Shown here one piece after another: positions 43,401 through 51,573 of a DNA stretch of 64,000 nucleotides. The stretch is taken from assembly GCA_964555585.1 (NCBI GenBank), contig CAZKSN010000002.1, forward strand, positions 1 to 64,000. The letters are read 5' to 3'. Position numbers and translations under genes: made by a program. The stretch comes from CAZKSN01 sp964555585 (GTDB lineage: Bacteria > Bacillota_I > Bacilli_A > RF39 > UBA660). Below the pieces are notes generated by a model. That model searched no databases. It was not told the DNA's origin and saw only the letters and a list, made by a program, of their open reading frames with translations. Numbering within the stretch: the stretch's first letter is position 1; each line of letters begins with the position of its first letter.

Positions 43401-44694
43401 TTAATTTAGTACCGGGATTTATTAATTCATTAAACTTATCAATTATTTTCCCATTTTTTATTTTAACTGCTCCAATTTCAATAATTGAATCATCACCAAA
43501 AGCATTAAGACCAGTAGTTTCAAAGTCAAAAACTACAAATATATCTTTTAAAGATTCTGTTGTTTCTTTAGTTATTATATTTACTTCATCATCAATAACA
43601 TATATTTCTGCTCCGAATAATACTTTTATATCTCCTTTATTGTTATACAATTTAGGAAATATTTGAATACTGTTTTTATCTGTTACTCCAACTGCCCTAT
43701 GTCCTAAAGTTGATATTTTCTTTAATAATTTTTTAGGATCAATCAAACCATCCATTTGACTCATGATTGTATGTAAATGAAGTTCAACTCTTTTTTCTTC
43801 AGCTTCATCCACTCTTCTAGGCATTTTTTTATTTACTTTTTCAATATCTCTAATATTTAATGAATAATCATTTAATCTGAAATCATGCTTAATATAACCT
43901 CTAAATTTATACCATTCACCAACTAATAATGATTCGGTTAGCATATCTATTTCTTGCTTACTTGTAGAAAAAATCTTAGCTACAATACTATCAGAATAAT
44001 CACTTATTTTTAAAGTAATAATAGTAAATTTTCCACTAGTTTCTTTTACTTCTAAACCAAAAATAAATGCTTCAAAAATAACATTATTGTCTTCTGCAAT
44101 AACATTCTTTATCTTAGTTGTTTCACCTTTTATGGCATAACCTTTTATTAATGAAATATCTTTTTTTGTAAAAGTCGGTTTTACTTCAGAAGTTTTTTCT
44201 AACATTTTCTTTACTTCACTTCTTGCTTCCTCATTTATATATGTTTCTATTTCTATGTTAAATCCTAAATCTTCAAGAAATGTAATAATTTTTTGAATAC
44301 ATGATTTTATTTTATTTTCTTGGACCTTGTTAATTGTTTCAATTATAATTTTATTATTTTCTAATCTTATATTATTATTTTTAATTGCTTCTAGCATTGG
44401 GTATTTTAATAATAACTTTTCAAAATAATACCAAAAATAATCAAGAAGCAGTTCATTTCCAGTTTCAAATTTAAATTTAAAATACACTTTATCTATTTTA
44501 TTAATTTTTTTACTTTCTTCACATAATAAATCAAACAGCTTTACATTAATTAGCTTTTCAAAGGAAATATAAATAATCCAAGCTTTTTTCTTAGTATTTA
44601 CTTCTACTTTTTCAATTTTAGAATTTAAAAAATATTCATGATATTTTTCATCAAAATTTATTTCATTAAAAAAACGTAACAACTTGTTATCCAT
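40459..44694 (-). CDS. polC: DNA polymerase III alpha subunit, PolC type
   Basis: This is the replicative polymerase of Bacillota. The 1411-aa protein has an N-terminal OB-fold region, the PHP domain (ELHLHTIMSQMDGLIDP), an inserted DEDD proofreading exonuclease (VVFDFETTGLNAFGDDSI; MIAHNAKFDVSFI; HRADYDAEATG), a zinc-binding module (CPVCKKS ... KCECGA) and the polymerase active site (KTPDIDLNFSGEYQ; SGQHPGGIIVIP). It ends with an HhH and a short clamp-binding-like tail QLSLF. A GAGG ribosome-binding site precedes the ATG. Confidence 0.97.
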   Translation of the reverse strand: MDNKLLRFFNEINFDEKYHEYFLNSKIEKVEVNTKKKAWIIYISFEKLINVKLFDLLCEESKKINKIDKVYFKFKFETGNELLLDYFWYYFEKLLLKYPMLEAIKNNNIRLENNKIIIETINKVQENKIKSCIQKIITFLEDLGFNIEIETYINEEARSEVKKMLEKTSEVKPTFTKKDISLIKGYAIKGETTKIKNVIAEDNNVIFEAFIFGLEVKETSGKFTIITLKISDYSDSIVAKIFSTSKQEIDMLTESLLVGEWYKFRGYIKHDFRLNDYSLNIRDIEKVNKKMPRRVDEAEEKRVELHLHTIMSQMDGLIDPKKLLKKISTLGHRAVGVTDKNSIQIFPKLYNNKGDIKVLFGAEIYVIDDEVNIITKETTESLKDIFVVFDFETTGLNAFGDDSIIEIGAVKIKNGKIIDKFNELINPGTKLREVITNITKITDAMLKDKESEEIVFKRFLNWCEDLPMIAHNAKFDVSFIKSAYKKYSLGEFKNTVIDTLELSRAIDPDSRSHSLSNLVKKYNIEFDENAHHRADYDAEATGLIFHKMIDELGSNYNLVKDLNNLINVENIVKTSRPFHITVFAKNNIGLKNLFKIISYCNTKYFYKTPRILKSELNNLREGLLIGSGCANGEIFTAAKTKSEDDLVNLMMFYDFIEVNPPGILTHLIESEDFSNIFELKENIKKIINCADSVGKLVCATGDVHTLDPDDNIYREILVTQKQPGGGFHPLYRSNIKTIPNAYLRTTKEMLEEFDFIDESKAKEIVITNTNKIADSIEEVEVIKKDLYSPKMENSAEIIKELVYKNATGTYGEELPEIISERLNKELTGIISGEYDVIYLIAQKLVKISNDDGYIVGSRGSVGSSLVATFLNITEVNPLPPHYICPVCKKSVFEDNGEPLAYNYGSGFDMPDRKCECGAMLIKQGQNIPFETFLGFNADKTPDIDLNFSGEYQSKAHDYTKVLFGEENVYRAGTVSTIAEKTAYGFVKAYAEDKALTLRSAEIERLAQGITGIKRTSGQHPGGIIVIPDYKDVHDFTPFQYPAENTSSNWYTTHFEFHDIESNVLKLDILGHDDPTALKYLCDDVNIKVEDIPLDDKNIIEIFKPNNKLNLSTIGVPEFGTNFAIKMLDEIKPQSFSDLIKVCGLAHGTDVWAGNVRDLILNGTCEFKDVIGCRDDIMINLIKAGVDKGLSFKISEFIRKGKASKEVDAWNEFKKTLKEKNVPDWFITSCEKIKYLFPKAHAAAYVTNSCRVAWFKIYHPLEYYRVFLSIRKDAFDIEAMINGKKEIERVMIELKEKGYAISNKEEAVYSTLEVAKEMLERGFYFENISLTESDAVMFKINKDRTGLIPPFNTLDGMGETAANKLVEERDQKPFVSIEDLQMRGKVSQTIIDKLRSMKVLDELPESSQLSLF

Positions 44695-44776
44695 AATACC
44701 TCACTACTTTAATTATACAAATATGACAAAATATATGCAATTAAATAAAATACTTTTTTCTATAAATTTTTATTTT

Positions 44777-45001
44777 TTATGCTTTCATTAACTTTTTTTT
44801 AGCATTTTCAAATGTTTCACAACTTATTTCCTCAGCAAACTTATAACTCATACTTTCATTTTGTTTTCTATAGTTTTCAATGTCTGATAACACTTCATTT
44901 AATGCATTTAATACTCTTTCTTTATCAATAATAATTTCACATACCTGCATTTTTATATTAGCGCATAATAGGATTGAATTTATAATCAAATCATATCTCA
45001 T
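44777..45001 (-). CDS. Small hypothetical protein, 74 aa
   Basis: I do not recognise this helical protein (MRYDLIINSILLCANIKMQ and onward to a Lys-rich end). The start is ATG 45001 after AAAGGATT; a TTG six codons upstream overlaps that site. It lies downstream of the metalloprotease gene and its terminator, near the bacteriocin locus. A role in immunity is possible but unsupported. Confidence 0.55.
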   Translation of the reverse strand: MRYDLIINSILLCANIKMQVCEIIIDKERVLNALNEVLSDIENYRKQNESMSYKFAEEISCETFENAKKKLMKA

Positions 45002-45060
45002 ATTTTTAAATCCTTTCAATATAATAATTTTAACAAAAATTTATTATTCTTTCAAATAAA

Positions 45061-45082
45061 AAAGTCAGTATAAACTGACTTT
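45061..45082 (-). terminator. Terminator, copy 1 of a duplicated hairpin
   Basis: AAAGTCAGT/ACTGACTTT arms with an ATAA loop are followed by T residues on the minus strand. The same sequence recurs at 46261-46284, after the second bacteriocin peptide gene. Confidence 0.75.
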
Positions 45083-45088
45083 AATAAG

Positions 45089-46132
45089 TTATCTTTTATT
45101 CTCCTTTGAAATCTCATAGTTCATAATCATATTATTTATAATAACAGGATAAAATTCTTCAATATTTTTATATGTATCTCGATTGTTTTCATACATGATT
45201 AGAGAATTAAGTATATTGTCTATATAAATAAATCCTAATCCTCTTTCTGCATTAGTTCTTTGTTCATACCTAGAAATATCTCCTGTTACATGAAGTCTAT
45301 ATCTTAAAGTAAGAGCTCTAATTATATGTTCATTAATTATTGTTAAATTATCTCCATAGGCTTGATTCTCCATAATTTCAAATATTTCACTAAATATTGT
45401 ATCATCATCTTTAATAATATTATACTTATCAGTTAAAGGATTAATAAAACTATGACTAAATTCGTGATGTAACAAATAAATTAAGCCATTAGGAATTGTT
45501 TCATCCGGAAATATTTCAGTTTCTTTATCTGTTTCATGAGAACCACAAATATTTGAATATAAATCATTGTTAATATGAATACCATAATTTCCCCAAGTTT
45601 GAAATGGTAAAAGATTTACTATAAAATTATTTTTATTTGGTAAATTATAATAATTTAATATATATTCTATTAAATTGTTACTACCAAGTTGAGATAAAGT
45701 ATTATTAATAAACATGCTATATCTTGCTTTATTCTGTTCATAAAATTTTTCGAAATCTATCTCTTTTGCAAAACTTTGAAGTAAATCTAACATTTCTATT
45801 ACTCTAGAATCACTTTCCAGCCTTGTTTTAAATGGATAATCTTTTAAACTCGTATATGAGAAATCATCATTTAACTGCAGAAATAAATCAACTGGAGCAT
45901 CATAGCTAAAATTATCATTTAAAACTATTTCATCAAATAGTTTTACAACCCTATGATCTTTATACTTACCGAATTGTCTCTCAATCTGTTCTACATAGTC
46001 CTTATTACCATGTTTTTCTAATAATTGTGGAAACTTTTTTCTATAATTACTTATTATTTGGATTATTCCTAACAATTCTGTTTTTCTATCTACTCTAATT
46101 TCAATAAAACCACTTTTTGCACTTACATTCAT
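45089..46132 (-). CDS. DUF4932-like zinc metalloprotease
   Basis: The 347-aa protein carries YLLHHEFSHSFINP, a clear HExxH zinc site at about residue 225, and downstream acidic residues (IFSEIFEIMENQAYG; TIINEHIIRALTLRY) that could supply the third ligand. This matches DUF4932 proteins. It lacks a signal peptide, so it acts in the cytoplasm or is secreted by another route. Its promoter is at 46169-46197, and it is flanked by two identical terminators. It lies downstream of the bacteriocin peptides but is a separate transcription unit. Confidence 0.7.
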   Translation of the reverse strand: MNVSAKSGFIEIRVDRKTELLGIIQIISNYRKKFPQLLEKHGNKDYVEQIERQFGKYKDHRVVKLFDEIVLNDNFSYDAPVDLFLQLNDDFSYTSLKDYPFKTRLESDSRVIEMLDLLQSFAKEIDFEKFYEQNKARYSMFINNTLSQLGSNNLIEYILNYYNLPNKNNFIVNLLPFQTWGNYGIHINNDLYSNICGSHETDKETEIFPDETIPNGLIYLLHHEFSHSFINPLTDKYNIIKDDDTIFSEIFEIMENQAYGDNLTIINEHIIRALTLRYRLHVTGDISRYEQRTNAERGLGFIYIDNILNSLIMYENNRDTYKNIEEFYPVIINNMIMNYEISKENKR

Positions 46133-46168
46133 AATATTACATCAAACTCCATAATACTTATTAAATTA

Positions 46169-46197
46169 AGTATATCATATTTATAATAAGTATTGAA
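46169..46197 (-). promoter_or_regulatory. Promoter of the DUF4932-like gene
   Basis: TTCAAT (46192-46197) and TATACT (46169-46174) are spaced 17 bp apart on the minus strand. Confidence 0.5.
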
Positions 46198-46260
46198 TCA
46201 TGATTTGTCTTATTCATTCTATTTACTTTAATTAACATATATAATTAATATTTATACAAA

Positions 46261-46284
46261 AAAAGTCAGTATAAACTGACTTTT
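46261..46284 (-). terminator. Terminator of the bacteriocin operon (copy 2)
   Basis: A perfect 10-bp stem (46261-46270 with 46275-46284) has an ATAA loop and is followed by T residues on the minus strand. It overlaps the stop codon of the second peptide gene. Confidence 0.8.
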
Positions 46285-46444
46285 ATAAACTACAAGTATT
46301 TTTATTAATTAGTCTTCTAATTGCAGTTCCTAAACATCTTCCTACATCTAAAGCGGCGTTTATAGCTCTTACAAAAGCATTTATTAATGTTCCTGATATT
46401 AGTGAACCACCATTAATATAAAATAGTTCTTCTTTTTCTAACAT
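46283..46444 (-). CDS. Bacteriocin-like peptide A, double-glycine leader
   Basis: The 53-aa precursor has a 13-residue leader MLEKEELFYINGG ending in Gly-Gly, then a 40-residue core starting SLISGTLINAFVRAINAAL. The core is cationic and amphipathic with two cysteines (RCLG and TCSL) that could form a disulfide. Leader length and motif match the substrate of the C39 peptidase exporter encoded upstream. It starts 6 nt after peptide B's stop, with no clear Shine-Dalgarno, so translation is probably coupled. The hairpin at its stop ends the operon. Confidence 0.75.
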   Translation of the reverse strand: MLEKEELFYINGGSLISGTLINAFVRAINAALDVGRCLGTAIRRLINKNTCSL

Positions 46445-46450
46445 ATAATT

Positions 46451-46585
46451 TTAACGGCATTTAAGAGGTCTAAGGTATCCATCCACTACTCCAATTAAGA
46501 AAACAATTATTCCAGTCATCGCAGTAATAAAACCCCAACTTACTGCTCCAGCAGATACATTTAGTAGTTCCTCTGTTGTTAGCAT
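46451..46585 (-). CDS. Bacteriocin-like peptide B, Ala-Gly leader
   Basis: The 44-aa precursor has a 13-residue leader MLTTEELLNVSAG that aligns position by position with peptide A's leader (ML, EEL at 5-7, small-Gly end). The 31-residue core AVSWGFITAMTGIIVFLIGV and onward is strongly hydrophobic with a cationic end (RPLKCR). Its ATG overlaps the stop of the exporter gene (ATGCTAA), and AGGAG precedes it. Two unlike peptides made together suggest a two-component class IIb bacteriocin. A small immunity protein is the alternative for this one. Confidence 0.7.
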   Translation of the reverse strand: MLTTEELLNVSAGAVSWGFITAMTGIIVFLIGVVDGYLRPLKCR

Positions 46586-48654
46586 ACTTCTCCTTTCTGA
46601 TAAAACTCATATTTATGCTCAAATAATTTTTTTATTTCTTTTTTATGAGATATATAAATTATAGTTTTATCTTTATATTTATTAAATATTCCTTTTATAA
46701 TTTCAATTTCTTCTTTTAAACCGACTTCACTTAAAGCTTCATCTAAAATTATATAATTACTATTCTTCAATAAAGCTCTTGCTAAAATAATTTTTTGTCT
46801 TTCACCTCCACTTAAGTTAAAACCATTTTCTTCAATATAAAACATATTTCTAAATTTTTTATCATCTCTTATTTTATTCACTTTACATAATTTAATAATT
46901 CTCTCATATTCTTTCAAAGAAATATTTCTATCCAGAATAATATTATTAATTAAAGTATCTGAAAATAAAATTTCATTTTGCGAAACATAAGTAAAAGAAT
47001 TTTTAATTATATCATTATCTATATCTAATAAATTATAATTATTAATATATATATCCCCCTCATAGTTATTTATATATTTTAATATAATTTTTATTAAAGT
47101 ACTTTTTCCTATCCCACTTTTTCCATATATTAATAACTTGTCTGTCTTCTTTATTTCTAAGTTTATATTACTAAAAGCATAATTTAAGTCATTATATGAA
47201 AATTTTAAATTTTTAATTAAAATATTTCCTTCAATCATTTTTTTATTTAAATAATTTGAATTTTCTGGAGTTATCATTATTAAATCATTAATTCTGTCAT
47301 ATGCTGTTTTTAAATACCTTAAATTTGGTTCTAAATCCATTAATTGTTTTATCGGCTCTAAAAATAGTAACAGTAACGTATTAAAAACGACTAAATCCCC
47401 AAGAGTAATTATATTTTTATTTACGTAATATGTACCGATACTTAGAATAAATAAAACTCCGATTTCAAAAATATTGTTTTTAATAAAACCTTGTTTTATT
47501 ATTGAATCTTCAAAACTCTTAATTTTTTGCATAAAACCAATGAAATTTACTTTTAATTTTTCAATAATTTTAGAAGTTATATTTAAATTTTTTATTGTTT
47601 CAAATCCTTCAACAGCTTCAGTTAGATTTTTATTAAATTCTCCCTCAGCTGTTTGAATCAAATATATTTTTCTCTTATAAATATTTGAAAATATTACTAC
47701 AACAAATATATACAATACCACCATTAATAATAAAATATATAATAAATTTTTATTTATAATAAATAATACTGTTAAACTAATAATAATTAGAAATATATCA
47801 ATAAATATATTTATAAATATTTGGGAAGCAATTTCTCTAAAATTATTTAATTCATTGATTCTACTTATTACTTCTCCAGTTGGTTTAGATTTAAAAAATT
47901 GATATGGGAGGAACATAATATGTTTAATGGATGAATTTGTTAAATAAATATTTATTAGATTATTTATTTCAATCAGCAATTTACCTCTAATAAAACTAAA
48001 CATATTTTTCAGGAATATGATAACTAAAAAAATGAGTGTTGCACTTATTAAAACAGTATTTGAATAACTAATTAAGAATATATCAATAACGAGTTTAAAA
48101 TAATAATTGTTTATAATTGTAAAAATTATTATAAATAATGAAAGTATAGATATATTAATAATTGTTTGCCTTTTTGTCATTATTAATTCAAAAATATCTT
48201 TTATTATATTTTTTTTATTATTTAATTCAGGTATTGTTTTTATAGGATAAAAATATAGAATAGTGCCTAAAAACATTTCATTGAATTCATTAAAAGAAAC
48301 TTTTTTAATTCCATATGAAGGATCCATTAGCTTTATATATTTTTTATTTTTATTTATTTCATATATAACAATAAAATGTAATAAATTATTTGTTCTTACA
48401 TGTGCAATTACCGGTAATATCTCACAGTTTTCAAATAATTCTCTAGAAGTTTTTCTCATTCCATAGCCATCAAATCCTATTTTTTTCATTCCTTCAATCA
48501 TATTTAAAGCATTTGCTCCATTCTGATCCGTCTTTATTAAATACGATAATTCCTCTCTGGCAATATCTCCATTATAATACCTAATTATTGATAATAAACA
48601 ACTGACACCGCAATCCTTGATACCATTTTGTCTTACTATGTATTTTCTACTCAT
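46579..48654 (-). CDS. Bacteriocin exporter: C39 peptidase-ABC transporter
   Basis: The 691-aa protein has the three-part architecture of LagD/ComA-type exporters. First is a C39 peptidase (QNGIKDCGVSCL with Cys15; LLHFIVIYE with His93; LMDPSYG with Asp111). Next is a six-helix ABC transmembrane domain (about 155-430). Last is an ATPase with YGKSGIGKSTLIKIIL, signature LSGGERQKIIL and Walker B YIILDEALSEVG. It cleaves double-glycine leaders and exports the peptide. Both peptide genes follow in the same operon. Promoter TATAAT is at 48669-48674 with GGGAGG before the ATG. Confidence 0.93.
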   Translation of the reverse strand: MSRKYIVRQNGIKDCGVSCLLSIIRYYNGDIAREELSYLIKTDQNGANALNMIEGMKKIGFDGYGMRKTSRELFENCEILPVIAHVRTNNLLHFIVIYEINKNKKYIKLMDPSYGIKKVSFNEFNEMFLGTILYFYPIKTIPELNNKKNIIKDIFELIMTKRQTIINISILSLFIIIFTIINNYYFKLVIDIFLISYSNTVLISATLIFLVIIFLKNMFSFIRGKLLIEINNLINIYLTNSSIKHIMFLPYQFFKSKPTGEVISRINELNNFREIASQIFINIFIDIFLIIISLTVLFIINKNLLYILLLMVVLYIFVVVIFSNIYKRKIYLIQTAEGEFNKNLTEAVEGFETIKNLNITSKIIEKLKVNFIGFMQKIKSFEDSIIKQGFIKNNIFEIGVLFILSIGTYYVNKNIITLGDLVVFNTLLLLFLEPIKQLMDLEPNLRYLKTAYDRINDLIMITPENSNYLNKKMIEGNILIKNLKFSYNDLNYAFSNINLEIKKTDKLLIYGKSGIGKSTLIKIILKYINNYEGDIYINNYNLLDIDNDIIKNSFTYVSQNEILFSDTLINNIILDRNISLKEYERIIKLCKVNKIRDDKKFRNMFYIEENGFNLSGGERQKIILARALLKNSNYIILDEALSEVGLKEEIEIIKGIFNKYKDKTIIYISHKKEIKKLFEHKYEFYQKGEVC

Positions 48655-48668
48655 TTTTCCTCCCTAAT

Positions 48669-48690
48669 ATTATATAATTGATTGATTGAT
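48669..48690 (-). promoter_or_regulatory. Bacteriocin operon promoter with tandem tetranucleotide repeat
   Basis: TATAAT lies at 48669-48674. Just upstream, in the spacer, is a (ATCA)-type repeat (48677-48690). There is no good -35 box, so expression may need an activator. Confidence 0.4.
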
Positions 48691-48710
48691 AAAACTCTTT
48701 TAGAAAATAA

Positions 48711-48735
48711 AAAAACTACATCATATGTAGTTTTT
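48711..48735 (-). terminator. Terminator of the epimerase gene
   Basis: A perfect 11-bp stem (48711-48721 with 48725-48735) has a CAT loop and is followed by T residues on the minus strand. It includes the epimerase stop codon. Confidence 0.75.
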
Positions 48736-49740
48736 ATATTCTTTACAAAATTTTGATAATAATTTCAAATTATGTGTTTTCTTTGCAATTAAAGGTTCGG
48801 ATTTTTTTTGTAAAATATTTATTATAAGAAAACTTATCATTCTAGTAAAAAATCTTGTTATATTTTTTGTTTCTTTTCTTACTTTTCTATAATAATCATC
48901 TAAATTTTCACTTCTGTGATGCAATAAAACTTCCAAATCATCTCCATCCTGTAAATAACCACAATGAAAATTATAATTTGCAAAAGCCACTGCTTTCAAA
49001 TATTTAAAGTTTAATCCATAATGTTTAAACATATTCTTCAATAAGTCTCTATAAGTAGTTCTGCACAATTTTCCACCACTTAAATTAAATGTTTTATTAT
49101 TTAATAAATCAGTTTTTTCAATTGCATTTACAAAAGCTCTGGCAGCATCTTCTGAAGTCAAGATCTCCATACAAGTATCAAGTGGCATATGAAACATCAA
49201 TGGATCAACAGCTGGCTTATAATTCATTATAGCAGTTAATCTGAATATAGAATAATCTATATTTGATTTTCTAATAAGTTCCTCACATTTAATTTTTAAT
49301 TCAGCATAATAGTCATTTCCGGAATTTAATTTATCAGTAACTTTTATATACGGATTTTCAATTCTGTCTCCATAAACCGCTATTGAAGAAGAAAACAACA
49401 AAAATCCTTTACCATTTTCTTTTATTGCTTCCACTACATTTTTTGTTCCTTCGAAGTTTACTTTATATGCCTTGGTTGGATTTTTATCAGCAGCTGGAGG
49501 AATAATTGCAGCCAAATGTATTATAACATCAAAATCTTTTATAATTTTTTTAACTAAGTCTTCATCAGTTATATCCCCATACTTAATATCTATTTTCCCT
49601 TCAAATGATGCAAACTTCTTTCTTACATTTCCTTTATCAACATCAAAGACTGTAATATCATATTTATCTTTTTCCACTAATTGCTCCAATACTTCATAAC
49701 CAACATTTCCACTTGCACCAGTTAATAATATTTTCTTCAT
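48721..49740 (-). CDS. NAD-dependent epimerase/dehydratase family protein
   Basis: The 339-aa extended SDR protein has the nucleotide-binding GASGNVGYEVLEQL (6-19), the acidic FDVDKG at the end of beta-2, VIIHLAAIIPPAADKNP, FSSSIAVYGD and the catalytic YYAELK (Tyr-x3-Lys). The substrate is probably a nucleotide sugar or similar, but nothing nearby specifies it. It starts 7 nt after ftsQ ends, so it is likely the last gene of the murG-ftsQ unit. Confidence 0.85.
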   Translation of the reverse strand: MKKILLTGASGNVGYEVLEQLVEKDKYDITVFDVDKGNVRKKFASFEGKIDIKYGDITDEDLVKKIIKDFDVIIHLAAIIPPAADKNPTKAYKVNFEGTKNVVEAIKENGKGFLLFSSSIAVYGDRIENPYIKVTDKLNSGNDYYAELKIKCEELIRKSNIDYSIFRLTAIMNYKPAVDPLMFHMPLDTCMEILTSEDAARAFVNAIEKTDLLNNKTFNLSGGKLCRTTYRDLLKNMFKHYGLNFKYLKAVAFANYNFHCGYLQDGDDLEVLLHHRSENLDDYYRKVRKETKNITRFFTRMISFLIINILQKKSEPLIAKKTHNLKLLSKFCKEYKNYI

Positions 49741-49747
49741 TTTTCTC

Positions 49748-50434
49748 CTATTCCTTTATTTCAAAATAGTTTCCACTGTCTAAATACAATATTCCCTTAT
49801 GACCATCTAACTGTTTCACTATCTCAAAATATTTATTTAAACTATCTATTTTATTTAATGAAATATATACTTCATTTTCATCTACCATATAAAGAAGAAA
49901 TCTCTCTTCATCATATTCATTAGGAGTATATTCGATTTCACTTATTTTAGCTATTATATCTATATCCAGTTTATTGAATTTATCATTTAATTTTTCAGTA
50001 ATTTCATCAGTAACATAATTTATTAAGGTTGGAATTCCATCAATATCTTCAGTTATATCTAAAGATTTTCCATTTTCCAATACGTATAAATTATTACTTC
50101 TTAGTTTATATAATATTTTATATTCTGTTACATCTATCTCTACTATATAATTAAACTTCTTTTTTACTTTAACTTCCTTTACAAGATTTATTTTTTTAAT
50201 TCTTTTTTCTATAGAACTTTTTAAAGTTTTAAAGAAAGAAGGATAATTTTCTATTTTTGCTTTTTCTATAATTTCAATATCATCCAAATAATAATTATTT
50301 AATATAATTATATTCTTTATAGGTTTATTAAAAAAATACAATATTATTGAAAACAATAAATAAATAAAAAGACAAAATATTATAAATTTTAATAAATTAA
50401 ATTTCTTCTTTTTTATTCTTTTCGTTTCCTGCAT
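49748..50434 (-). CDS. ftsQ: Cell division protein FtsQ/DivIB
   Basis: The 228-aa bitopic protein has a basic N-terminus (RIKKKKFN), one transmembrane helix (about 14-34), a POTRA domain (IKNIIILNNYYLDDIEII) and the FtsQ beta domain with VLENGKSLDIT. It lies downstream of murG, the usual dcw order. The sequence is divergent, but topology, length and place agree. Confidence 0.85.
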   Translation of the reverse strand: MQETKRIKKKKFNLLKFIIFCLFIYLLFSIILYFFNKPIKNIIILNNYYLDDIEIIEKAKIENYPSFFKTLKSSIEKRIKKINLVKEVKVKKKFNYIVEIDVTEYKILYKLRSNNLYVLENGKSLDITEDIDGIPTLINYVTDEITEKLNDKFNKLDIDIIAKISEIEYTPNEYDEERFLLYMVDENEVYISLNKIDSLNKYFEIVKQLDGHKGILYLDSGNYFEIKE

Positions 50435-50445
50435 GATATCTCCTA

Positions 50446-51519
50446 TTATTTTATCATTTGCTTTACTTCTTCATAAATAATTGTTCTAGATAAAGGTTTT
50501 TCTATTGCTTTTAAATTACTAATTATTTCTAGATTTCTTTTTTTATTATCTAATATTTCTTTTATTTTTTCTTTTAATACTGATTGATTTAGATTTTCCT
50601 GCTCAATTAAAATACTAACATTTTTATTTACTAAATCTAATGCATTATAATATTGATGATTATTAGGAACATATGGACTTGGTATTAAAATTGATGGAAT
50701 GTTGGTAGCTAATATTTCACTTATGGTTGAAGCTCCTGCCCTTGATATAATTAAATCCGCACTTTTCATTATACTAGGCAAATTTTCAAAATAATCAACT
50801 ATATGAGTACTTTTTGGTACAATTAAATTATTAATTAAAGAATCATAACTTTTCTTTCCTGTAATAAATAATATCTCTTTATCTTTTTCTTCAAAAGTTC
50901 TTAAAAAGTCTAATAATTTATCATTGACTACACTGCTTCCTAAACTTCCCATAACAATAATAATAAGTTTTTTAGTTTTATCAAATCCTAATTTTGTCTT
51001 ATCTTCTTTTATAATATTCTTTGCCTCTTCTAATCTTGGATTTCCAGAATATATAATATTACTATTTTTAAAATATTTTCTACTTTCTTCAAATGAAATA
51101 AATATTTTATCAGAAAATCTTGCTAAAAACTTATTCGCTTTTCCCGGTATAACATTTTGCTCATGAAGCGCTACTTTTATCTTTAGTTTTCTTGCAGCAA
51201 GTACAACTGGAAAAGTAACATAACCTCCAAAAGCTAATACTAAGTCAGGTTTAAATTCTTTTAAAATTTTTTTACATTGTTGATAAGATTTATAAATTAA
51301 ACCTATATTTTTAACATTGCTTATTATATTTTTTTTAAGTCCATATATTTCAATAGCTTCATATGGAATATTTAAAGCTGGAACAATATCACTTTCCATT
51401 CTATCCTTTGTTCCAATATATAAATATTTATTATTTTTAGCTTTCTTTAACTCATTAATAATTGATAAAGCTGGATATATATGTCCACCTGTACCACCTG
51501 CAGAAACAACAATTCTCAT
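50446..51519 (-). CDS. murG: UDP-GlcNAc transferase MurG
   Basis: MurG makes lipid II from lipid I. The 357-aa GT-B enzyme has the lipid-I loop VSAGGTGGHIYPALSII, ALHEQNVIPGKANKFLARF, IIVMGSLGSSVVND and the UDP-GlcNAc site SRAGASTISEILATNIPSIL. It leads the murG-ftsQ-epimerase unit and is separated from recO by a terminator. mraY, murD and ftsW are not adjacent. Confidence 0.96.
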   Translation of the reverse strand: MRIVVSAGGTGGHIYPALSIINELKKAKNNKYLYIGTKDRMESDIVPALNIPYEAIEIYGLKKNIISNVKNIGLIYKSYQQCKKILKEFKPDLVLAFGGYVTFPVVLAARKLKIKVALHEQNVIPGKANKFLARFSDKIFISFEESRKYFKNSNIIYSGNPRLEEAKNIIKEDKTKLGFDKTKKLIIIVMGSLGSSVVNDKLLDFLRTFEEKDKEILFITGKKSYDSLINNLIVPKSTHIVDYFENLPSIMKSADLIISRAGASTISEILATNIPSILIPSPYVPNNHQYYNALDLVNKNVSILIEQENLNQSVLKEKIKEILDNKKRNLEIISNLKAIEKPLSRTIIYEEVKQMIK

Positions 51520-51552
51520 TAGAGCCTCCTAATTAATATTATACAATAAAAA

Positions 51553-51573
51553 AAACATATTTTAAATATGTTT
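51553..51573 (-). terminator. recO terminator
   Basis: AAACATAT/ATATGTTT arms are followed by eight T residues on the minus strand. It overlaps the recO stop. Confidence 0.65.

Noticed and set aside
46133..46260. A third bacteriocin peptide gene downstream of peptide A.
   Set aside because: The interval holds the metalloprotease promoter and AT-rich sequence, with no leader-like frame.
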